Below are positions 1-6,432 of a stretch of DNA of 33,070 nucleotides, one piece after another. Each line of letters opens with the position of its first letter. Position 1 is the stretch's first letter. Both the position numbers and the translations under genes were made by a program. Source of the DNA: Desulfobacteraceae bacterium (lineage in GTDB: Bacteria > Desulfobacterota > Desulfobacteria > Desulfobacterales > Desulfosarcinaceae); the NCBI GenBank assembly GCA_024230435.1, contig JAAERL010000538.1, positions 1 through 33,070 of the forward strand. Direction: 5' to 3'. The notes beneath the pieces were generated by a model, which was not told where the DNA came from, ran no database searches, and saw only the letters and a list, made by a program, of their open reading frames with translations.

Positions 1-867
1 CATCGGATGCATAAATTCGTACACATGTTTCATTTCATCAAATTTTGAAACTATTCGTTCAATAGCATTTTTATTAACCTCTTTTTCGGCCTTTAAAATT
101 GTTAAGCTTTTAAATAATTCTATAATTTGGGGTTCATCTTTTAAATCCATCTCTAATTGTAAGTAATCAAAATTATGGTGTTTTAGTTTTGTATCCAAAA
201 AATCATTTTTGTATTCTTCTGCTTTCTGATCGCAATATTCAAGTGTTAAAAAATCGGCGCATCTTTTTAATTCAAATTTGGGATCTTTTATTATATCTTC
301 AAAATACAAAACAATATTTCTATCATTATCAACATTTCTTAACGCCTGGAAATAATATGAACGCCACAACTTCAAAGCATATGACTTGTATTTTCCTGCT
401 AAATTTGCTTTAGGATTCTGCTCAAAATTTTTATGTAGTGATTCTGCAACTTCCAATGGATTCCTGAATATATGAACATAATATATTTCACCTAATTGAT
501 ATTTTTTAATAACGTGTTGCCAAAAGGGTAATAAAAAGCATAGTCTTGGATCTTTTAGGCCCCAAATCTTTTTTTGCGAATAATATTTATCAAGTAGCGA
601 TTTTGCTGTAGCAATTGGTTGAGTAAATTTTTCTAAGGTGTAATCTACCTGCTTACCAAATGCCAGATTATCCCAGGAACTGCCCAAATAATTCAATAAA
701 CGATCATTGAAGTTGGTTATTTCAAAATTTTCAAAATATCCTTTTTCATTTTCAATATTGGACAAATTATTAATTTGTCCAATATCAACACCGATTTTAT
801 TCAAACCAGCCATTAAAGCAGAGGTTCCGGACCGATGCATTCCTAAAGCAAATACAATTTTCGTCAT
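1..867 (-). CDS. Sulfotransferase-family protein (partial, C-terminus off the left edge)
   Basis: An open frame runs from an ATG at 865-867 to the left edge (289 codons, no stop). The product begins MTKIVFALGMHRSGTSALMA, which holds the 5'-PSB loop typical of PAPS-dependent sulfotransferases (GMHRSGTS, residues ~9-16). A later FRNPLEVAESL segment matches the 3'-phosphate-binding region of the family (RNP, then S). Such enzymes move sulfate from PAPS to a sugar or other surface acceptor; the acceptor here cannot be told. A GGAAGG ribosome site lies about 9 bases upstream of the ATG. The gene is clearly more AT-rich than the rest of the window and sits beside transposon debris, which suggests transfer. 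Family assignment is fairly sure; the substrate is unknown. Confidence 0.85.
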   Translation of the reverse strand, partial: MTKIVFALGMHRSGTSALMAGLNKIGVDIGQINNLSNIENEKGYFENFEITNFNDRLLNYLGSSWDNLAFGKQVDYTLEKFTQPIATAKSLLDKYYSQKKIWGLKDPRLCFLLPFWQHVIKKYQLGEIYYVHIFRNPLEVAESLHKNFEQNPKANLAGKYKSYALKLWRSYYFQALRNVDNDRNIVLYFEDIIKDPKFELKRCADFLTLEYCDQKAEEYKNDFLDTKLKHHNFDYLQLEMDLKDEPQIIELFKSLTILKAEKEVNKNAIERIVSKFDEMKHVYEFMHPM

Positions 868-1216
868 ATATTTATAGCCTTCCAAATTAAATTAAATCAC
901 AGTTAATTAGAACTTTGAGTCATAGTTAGGTTTTTCTTAACAATTTGTGATTTGCAAATACAACAGTGATAGAGACTCTATTGGATTCGGTAAACAGCAA
1001 AATTATACACCTTCAAAAGGAAGATTAAAATTTTCGAATTCCATCTGCTTTAAATTATGTTTATGCATGAGTTTTCTGGTAAAAAGCGCAAATATTTTTA
1101 TTGATTTTACAGGTTTTTAAGCACTTCATACCCTTATATTTGCCTCATTTAGACTGAAATTACAACATATTATCTGTATTTCTGGAAGCCCTATTTATTC
1201 TGAAGTGGACCCCACG
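868..1216. other. AT-rich intergenic stretch, nothing recognised
   Basis: AT-rich sequence upstream of the sulfotransferase start. No open frame with a ribosome site and no structured RNA was recognised. It may contain the sulfotransferase promoter on the minus strand, but no convincing -35/-10 pair was identified. Confidence 0.4.
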
Positions 1217-1425
1217 TCAAGACCACTTCCTACGTACATACTCAAAAAATCCGGGATAAAAGGAAGCTTTTCCTGTGGGATGCCACGATGTGGACGTAGC
1301 CAGTTTCTTAAAAGAGATCAAAAGCCTTCCATTGTATTGACGTGAACTTTTATCAGTAGCCGTCACCATCCTTATCTTTCATTATCTTTCGGCAATTTGT
1401 AGGCATCAACGGTCTGTCTCTCATA
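1217..1425 (-). pseudogene. Decayed IS1595-like (ISXO2-type) transposase fragment
   Basis: Read on the minus strand from about 1348, the sequence gives VHVNTMEGF-stop-SLLRNWLRPH and then RGIPQEKLPFYPGFFEYVRR after one frame change. This resembles the C-terminal DDE region of IS1595-family transposases, where HVNTxEGFWS carries the catalytic Glu. The family's Trp codon is TGA here, a base has been lost or gained near 1240-1250, and the frame ends at a TGA at 1217-1219. Upstream (to ~1425) a weaker match, YERQTVDAYKLPKDNER, may be more of the same protein. No terminal repeats were found. It is a dead remnant; the family name comes from remembered motifs and needs a database check. Confidence 0.6.
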
Positions 1426-1656
1426 TTTTTGACACTTGCAACCAATTCGATTTCCTTTTTGAATTTTGGCGGATACTCTCAAGTTCCGCCCCCTCTTTAC
1501 AAGAGAGTGATCCACTTCGCCAATGTTACGAAGGGTTTTTACCGGCAACAGTTACCCTTGCCCTCAGGTAAGTTTAATCACCGGCCTCAGTGCCTGGAAC
1601 GTGTGGAGTATTCCAGGGTGACTATATATTCCAGTGTAACGTAGCTCTCCTATAGC
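1426..1656. other. Unassigned stretch between transposase remnant and repeat
   Basis: No convincing gene. A 71-codon plus-strand frame exists but begins from a non-ATG codon, has no ribosome site and shows no recognisable motif. The segment may be further mobile-element debris. Confidence 0.3.
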
Positions 1657-1852
1657 TTAGGCGATTGGCGGAAAAAAATATAGCATCTTAACAGACACCA
1701 TATTGGGCTTAGATTTTTTTTCGTCTTCAAGGCGCGCCAAAGTTTTGCTGATCAGTTTGCATACTTAACGTATTCGCACCGTTGGCATAACTCACAAGAC
1801 GGAAAAAAATCGAAGCCCAATCAGGTATATTCTTTTGCGCCAATCGCCTTAA
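1657..1852. mobile_element. Complete copy of a ~190-bp palindromic MITE-like repeat (copy A)
   Basis: The left end reads TTA-GGCGATTGGCGGAAAA and the right end TTTTGCGCCAATCGCC-TTA, so 10-bp perfect inverted ends (GGCGATTGGC) are flanked by a direct TTA that looks like a 3-bp target duplication. The inverted similarity continues inward (ATTGGGCTT, GATTTTTTT and CGTCTT occur on both arms). The centre includes GGCGCGCCAAAGTTTTGCTG and TGCATACTTAACGTATTCGC. It has no coding capacity of its own. A second, nearly identical core occurs at 32930-33070, and decayed relatives occur at about 4800, 9030, 12190, 28020 and 30923. Confidence 0.85.
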
Positions 1853-2244
1853 AACGGCAAACTTGGGGACAGGGACACAATTGCCGTACCGTAGACAATT
1901 GGCACGGCCTAAACCGCAAGTTGCTCGCCGTTCCTGCATAGCTGTCTATTTCCCATGGTTAAGTCAAGATTTTTACGTGTTTTGTTACCCGGCAGCGATA
2001 ATACCGTCAGAGCAGCCGAAGTTCAAAGGAACCAACTGTGTCCAAAATTCACGGTTAAAAACATCGTAAATGAGCTTCAGAAACGCCACAGCTTCGATCC
2101 ATGAGGTGTTGATCAGGTGTTCGAAAATAAATAACCAGCGTATAAATTTTAGTGACCGCAGCATAGTACTTTTGACGGTTGTAAAAAACTGCCGTTAAGT
2201 TTTAAAGAAAAGTTCTTCCATTTTTTGATTTTATGTGAATGTGG
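1853..2244. other. Non-coding stretch downstream of the Mla operon
   Basis: No convincing gene. It begins with a GGGGACAGGGACACAATT run (about 1865-1882), a kind of sequence often seen beside REP-associated transposase debris, and continues with short broken frames. It probably holds the 3' end of the Mla-operon transcript on the minus strand, but no clear intrinsic terminator was seen. Confidence 0.3.
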
Positions 2245-2886
2245 CTAATTTGCTTTTCGGGGACCAGCGTTCAAGACTTGTGTCAGTGAGTCGCTGATTT
2301 CGCCGGACAGCATCGCCAGTGCCCGGGACATAGCGGCTGCCATTTTATCGTAAGTGTTATTTGCTGTTTTTACGGTAATGGCTGAGTGTTGTATTTTTAA
2401 AGTTTTTTTGCTTTTGGTGTCTATGATACTCCAATGGGCCGCGAGTGTGATACGGCCATCCCAGTCTTGAACAAATTGCATGATGTCCACGATAACCCTG
2501 GTATCTATTGGGATAGACGAGCGCCATGGAAAAGGATGCACAAATTTTACTCCGGTCAATTTCGACAGGTTTTCAGCCATCACGCGGGTGATATTTTCCT
2601 GCAATGGCTCCGCCCATTGATGAAAATCGCTAGCATGGATTTTGTTGCCTTTACGCTGCCGGATCATTTGCGGCCGGTTCAGGTATTCGGGCAGGGTCAC
2701 CGGACCTATGCCCAGATTCATCTGCGGGGCCAATCCCGCTGCGCTGTCCGTATCAGCCGTTTTGGCTGTCGCTGAAAGCAAATAAAGTTTTGTTCTTGAT
2801 GAATCCGATAATCCGAGTTGCATGCATCCGGCGATAAGAAGAATATAAATACCAATGACGGCTTTGAGTGCTATGCGTAGTTTCAT
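2245..2886 (-). CDS. ABC-transport auxiliary lipoprotein, PqiC-like
   Basis: A 213-residue protein whose N-terminus is a lipoprotein signal (hydrophobic residues ~6-19, then LIAGC with the lipidated Cys at 21). The rest resembles the ABC_trans_aux/PqiC family (LYLLSA near the start; GIGPVTLPEYLNRPQMI; VIVDIMQF), outer-membrane lipoproteins that accompany MCE-domain lipid transporters and are thought to dock the periplasmic MCE channel at the outer membrane. Its ATG overlaps the stop of the MCE gene by 4 bases, so translation is probably coupled. It is the last gene of the four-gene minus-strand operon. The role in phospholipid transport is inferred from family and context. Confidence 0.88.
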   Translation of the reverse strand: MKLRIALKAVIGIYILLIAGCMQLGLSDSSRTKLYLLSATAKTADTDSAAGLAPQMNLGIGPVTLPEYLNRPQMIRQRKGNKIHASDFHQWAEPLQENITRVMAENLSKLTGVKFVHPFPWRSSIPIDTRVIVDIMQFVQDWDGRITLAAHWSIIDTKSKKTLKIQHSAITVKTANNTYDKMAAAMSRALAMLSGEISDSLTQVLNAGPRKAN

Positions 2887-3947
2887 TTATTTTCATCCTT
2901 GGGTAATGACTTGCCTTTCAGGATGGCTTCGGGGTGGCGCCCCAGGTAATCTGCAAGAACTGAAAGGGCGCTGGCAGCTTTTTTTACTTCTGCCAAGGTA
3001 CCGTTGATCCGGTAAATAAGGGCCGAATCTTGATCCGAGAGGTAATCAAAATTATTCAGCATGGATTCAGCGTGCTCAAGTGCGGCATTGGCCGAACTAA
3101 CGGTTTGATCGAGATTTTTCAGCAAGGGCTGAATTTGGTTGTCCAGATTGGTCAGGGTTTTTCTTATGCCGGCCGCTGTGGCGTTAATATTTGTCGCCAG
3201 CGGTGCAATATGTTCATCTGCTTTTTTTACCAATCGACTGATATCAGCCAGCGTGACCGTAAGTTCGGTTGACATTTTTGAGGCCAGTTGCCGATACATT
3301 TTCAGCGTATCGTTGGCGGTGGCGACAATTTCATGCAGGTCTGAAGACGTGGCCAGCTTCTCGACGCCGTTGGCGACATTTGAGATTGAATCGACGATAC
3401 CCTTGAAATCTATTTTATCCAGGGTTTTTGTCAATGCTTCCATATCCGATGGCAGTGTGGGCAGTTCCCGGTAATCATTCTCAAATCCTCTTAAAATGAC
3501 TTGCGTATCCGGGTAAAAGTCAAGGGCTACCAGCAATTGGCCGGTCACAAAGCTGTGAATCTGCAATTTTGCGCGAAGACCACTGTGAATCATGTCATCA
3601 ATGGCTGTATCGGTTGTGAAAACTTTTTGTTGAGGGCTGTCTCCATTGGAGTCTCCGGCAATTTTTATCGGCCCTTGCTGTACTTCGAAAATTACTTGAT
3701 TGAGAAATGAATTGCTCTTCGGATTGAATACCAGATTGATCTGTTTAACCGTGCCGATGTTTACTCCTTTGAGTTGAACAGGGGCTCCCAGGCTCAAACC
3801 TTTTACAGAGCCGGTAAAGTATATTACATACTGGCTCGTTGATTTAAAAAGCCTGCCGCCTCCGAAGATCAAAACGCCGGCAATCGCTAATGCAAAGGCG
3901 CCGGATATGAAGGCGCCGATCATGGTTTTGCTTGTGTCCTTTTTCAT
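2883..3947 (-). CDS. MCE-domain (MlaD-like) lipid-transport protein
   Basis: A 354-residue protein with one N-terminal membrane anchor (residues ~10-30, FISGAFALAIAGVLIFGGG), then an MCE domain (~38-150; VIYFTGSVKGLSLGAPVQLK and GVNIGTVKQI are typical), then a long helical C-terminal region (~170-340) with repeated hydrophobic spacing. MlaD-like proteins form periplasmic hexameric rings that bind the permease and pass lipids between membranes. The long C-terminal helix makes this one longer than E. coli MlaD and closer in plan to proteins with a helical tube or needle. It lies 12 bases downstream of the ATPase gene and overlaps the lipoprotein gene by 4 bases. Confidence 0.92.
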   Translation of the reverse strand: MKKDTSKTMIGAFISGAFALAIAGVLIFGGGRLFKSTSQYVIYFTGSVKGLSLGAPVQLKGVNIGTVKQINLVFNPKSNSFLNQVIFEVQQGPIKIAGDSNGDSPQQKVFTTDTAIDDMIHSGLRAKLQIHSFVTGQLLVALDFYPDTQVILRGFENDYRELPTLPSDMEALTKTLDKIDFKGIVDSISNVANGVEKLATSSDLHEIVATANDTLKMYRQLASKMSTELTVTLADISRLVKKADEHIAPLATNINATAAGIRKTLTNLDNQIQPLLKNLDQTVSSANAALEHAESMLNNFDYLSDQDSALIYRINGTLAEVKKAASALSVLADYLGRHPEAILKGKSLPKDENK

Positions 3948-3959
3948 TGTTTCAAGTTC

Positions 3960-4754
3960 TCATTGCTTTGCGATTTTATCTCCGCGTGTCAGGAAGCGGA
4001 TAACGTTGGGATTGTTCGAGGTTTTGAGCATTTTTTTAGGATCACCAGCGGCCACTGCTGTACGTGTGGCGGTATCCAGAAAAATAGAGTTGTTTGCAAT
4101 GGCGAAAATACTCGGCAGCTCATGGGTTACAATAACAATCGTTGCACCCAGGCTTTCTTTGATTTCAATGATCAGGTCATCGAGCATCTTTGCGCTTATG
4201 GGGTCTAATCCCGCGGACGGCTCGTCAAAGAAAAGCACATCAGGGTCAAGGGCCATTGCCCGCGCCAGACCGGCGCGTTTTCGCATGCCGCCGGATATTT
4301 CCGACGGGTAATAATTTTCAAATCCGGCCAGCCCTACCAGCGCCAGTTTCAATGTGACGAATTCACGGATGCCGTTTTTACTCAGGCATGTGTATTGTTC
4401 TAATGGAAGGGCAACGTTTTCGGCAAGGGTCAAGGAGCTCCAAAGCGCACCGCTTTGATACAGGATTCCCATTCGCTGCATCATTTTATTGCGTCCTGAC
4501 TCGCTCATTTCCCAGAAATTGACATCTTGATAATGAACGCTGCCCTTGGCAGGTGATTTCAAACCAATCAGGATTCGCATTAATGTGCTTTTTCCACAAC
4601 CGCTGCCTCCCATAACAGCAAACACGTCCCCTCGATTGATGGTGAAATCCAGGTCCCGTATGACAACATAATCGCCATAGGTCATGGTCAGGTTGCTGAC
4701 CGTGATGTGTGGAACTGTTTTTGTTTGCGTTTTATTATGCATTGGAAGCGCCAT
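3960..4754 (-). CDS. ABC transporter ATPase, MlaF-like
   Basis: The nucleotide-binding subunit of the Mla/Mce lipid transporter. Visible motifs: Walker A GGSGCGKST, Q-loop ILYQSGALWSSLT (the SGALWSSLT form is typical of MlaF), signature SGGMRKRAGLARA, Walker B DVLFFDEPSAGLDPIS, and switch His in IVTHE. The frame stays open to a TTG at 4844, but the first 30 residues lack family similarity and lie over decayed repeat sequence, so the ATG at 4752-4754 (MALPMHNK) is preferred; the ATG at 4742 is also possible. Neither has a strong ribosome site. It is followed after 12 bases by the MCE gene. Identity is sure; the start is not. Confidence 0.92.
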   Translation of the reverse strand: MALPMHNKTQTKTVPHITVSNLTMTYGDYVVIRDLDFTINRGDVFAVMGGSGCGKSTLMRILIGLKSPAKGSVHYQDVNFWEMSESGRNKMMQRMGILYQSGALWSSLTLAENVALPLEQYTCLSKNGIREFVTLKLALVGLAGFENYYPSEISGGMRKRAGLARAMALDPDVLFFDEPSAGLDPISAKMLDDLIIEIKESLGATIVIVTHELPSIFAIANNSIFLDTATRTAVAAGDPKKMLKTSNNPNVIRFLTRGDKIAKQ

Positions 4755-4799
4755 GTGTTTTATAAGGGTCTTGGAAGATGCGAATATACCACTTATGCT

Positions 4800-4912
4800 T
4801 GTCCTTGAATTCGGTTTCTGTGTTGCGTCAATGTGCACAGGCAATAAGTATGCACCCTTTGACGCGCCTTGAAAACGAATCCAAATTCTAAGCCCAATAA
4901 CGTCTACATTGA
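4800..4912. repeat. Decayed MITE-like repeat between permease and ATPase genes (copy C)
   Basis: The plus strand holds GACGCGCCTTGAAAACGA followed by TTCTAAGCCCAATA, matching the reverse complement of the centre and one arm of copy A (GGCGCGCCTTGAAGACGA, TCTAAGCCCAATA). It is preceded by AATAAGTATGCA (compare GTTAAGTATGCA in copy A). The ends are not intact. It separates mlaE- and mlaF-like genes that would normally be nearly contiguous. Confidence 0.6.
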
Positions 4913-4962
4913 CATCTTCTAAGACCCTAACAAGTCAGGAGACCGTTTTATTAGTCCATGCA

Positions 4963-6090
4963 TCAGATTCCGATCATATTGGTGATAACGGCAAACAGCC
5001 CATCGGCAACGACGATGTAAACAATTGCGATTACAACGGCGGAGGTTGTTGCCAATCCAACCGCCGAGGCGCTTCGGCCACAATACATTCCCTGCAGGCA
5101 TCCTGACAAGGCCACGATGAAACCGAATAACACACTTTTTACCAGTCCGATTGAAAAATCTGTAATATCAACTGCTTGCCTGGTGTGTTCAAGGTATTGT
5201 ATGTACGGAATATCCATCATGCCTATTCCGACCGCCATGCCTCCGGCAAGGCCCAGAAGGTCGGAATAAAGGCATAGCAAAGGCATCATCAGCACCAGAA
5301 CAAGCACCCTGGGCAATACCAGGTAATCTATCGGGGACAATCCCAGTGTTTTGAGCGCATCAACTTCTTCATTCACTTGCATTGTGCCGATATTGGCTGC
5401 GAATGCCGCTCCTGTGCGCCCGGAAATGATGACACCGGTCATGATAGGGGCCATCTCCCTGGCCATACCGATCGCCACCAGATCCGCAACATAAATCTGG
5501 GCATCGAACAAGCGAAGTTGGACAGCTCCCATGAACGCCAAGATCAAACCGACCAATATGCTGATCAGAGATACTATGGGCAAGGCTTTCCAACCGCATT
5601 CCTGCAATAATTCATAAACATCCGCCATTCGAAAGTGGGCCTTGCCCCTTATAAGACGTCCAAATGATAATGTCAGGTCGCCTATGAATTCAAATGTCAT
5701 CAAAATTGAGCTGTGTACCTGTATACCCTTATCGCCAATGCGGGCCAGGAATTGATCAGCGTCGCTGTTTTTATCGGCGCCGGTTTTTGGCGCAACTGCG
5801 GAAGCCAGGGTCAATAGGCGCTTGGCTCCAGAAGGCAGTCCAGTCTGATCCACAGTAATACCGGCAGGTTCACACTGTTTGAGTATGCCTGAGACAAAGA
5901 CCACCACAGAGCTGTCCCAAAATGTCAACCCGTTGCTTTCAAATTGTAATTTTCGGATTGCGCCGTCTTGAGTCAGTTTCTCAATATCCGGTCTTGACGG
6001 TATCTGTCGTCCGGTTTGCCATTGCCCTGAAAAATTGATTTTTATCGTATCGGGGCAAGGATATAGAATGTCCAGTTTAGCTTTTGCCAT
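4963..6090 (-). CDS. MlaE-family ABC permease with N-terminal STAS domain
   Basis: The permease of the lipid ABC system. A STAS-like domain occupies roughly the first 110 residues (IKINFSGQW; LTFWDSSVVVFVSGIL). The MlaE domain follows with about five membrane segments and the hallmarks MGAVQLRLFDAQIYVADLVA, REMAPIMTGVIISGRTGAAF, EVDALKTLGLSPIDYLVLPR and a C-terminal GCLQG. In E. coli the STAS protein (MlaB) is separate; the fusion is common in other bacteria. The frame extends to a TTG at 6153 with a weak AGGA site, but the ATG at 6088-6090 (MAKAKLDILYP) puts the STAS domain at the usual distance from the N-terminus and is preferred. First gene of the operon with the ATPase, MCE and lipoprotein genes. 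Confidence 0.9.
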   Translation of the reverse strand: MAKAKLDILYPCPDTIKINFSGQWQTGRQIPSRPDIEKLTQDGAIRKLQFESNGLTFWDSSVVVFVSGILKQCEPAGITVDQTGLPSGAKRLLTLASAVAPKTGADKNSDADQFLARIGDKGIQVHSSILMTFEFIGDLTLSFGRLIRGKAHFRMADVYELLQECGWKALPIVSLISILVGLILAFMGAVQLRLFDAQIYVADLVAIGMAREMAPIMTGVIISGRTGAAFAANIGTMQVNEEVDALKTLGLSPIDYLVLPRVLVLVLMMPLLCLYSDLLGLAGGMAVGIGMMDIPYIQYLEHTRQAVDITDFSIGLVKSVLFGFIVALSGCLQGMYCGRSASAVGLATTSAVVIAIVYIVVADGLFAVITNMIGI

Positions 6091-6432
6091 ATCTTCGCCA
6101 AGCATTATTAATTTAACTGGTAATATACCATCCGCGTACGTTTGTCGATGCAATTGAGCCTGTCCTAAAGCTACGATCCTATTTTACAGTAAAAATCAAA
6201 TAGCAAAGGGTATGGGTATTGCGCCGGTCTTGGAAATGCAAAATGACGTTAACTGCCTGACATCAAAGCCATCAATGGCTGTAATTTTTGTTAGGGCCAA
6301 CCTGAAACGGCCGATTTGCCCGATATTTTCTTTATGCTGAAAAATTTTAGCCCCGGCAAATCAATCCTCGGCAAATCAATCAGATGACTGTGGTAAAATG
6401 TTTCACATGCCTTGAATCCGGGTCAAATTTGC
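6091..6432. other. Spacer upstream of the Mla operon with a 15-bp tandem duplication
   Basis: Region between the hybrid kinase stop and the permease start, both on the minus strand. It should hold the Mla-operon promoter. CGGCAAATCAATC occurs twice in tandem (6354-6366 and 6369-6381, 15-bp period). No other structure was identified. Confidence 0.4.

Noticed and set aside
1429-1644. 71-codon plus-strand frame in the region after the transposase fragment
   Set aside because: It starts from a non-ATG codon, has no ribosome site, shows no motif and lies among mobile-element debris.
1900-1930. Sigma54-like TTGGCACG ... TTGC
   Set aside because: The spacing between the two elements is far too long for a -24/-12 promoter.
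1863-2069. Possible REP-associated (RAYT) transposase remnant after the GGGGACAGGGACACAATT run
   Set aside because: Only a short ARPK-like stretch recalls such proteins; the catalytic HxH motif was not found, so the call is not supported.
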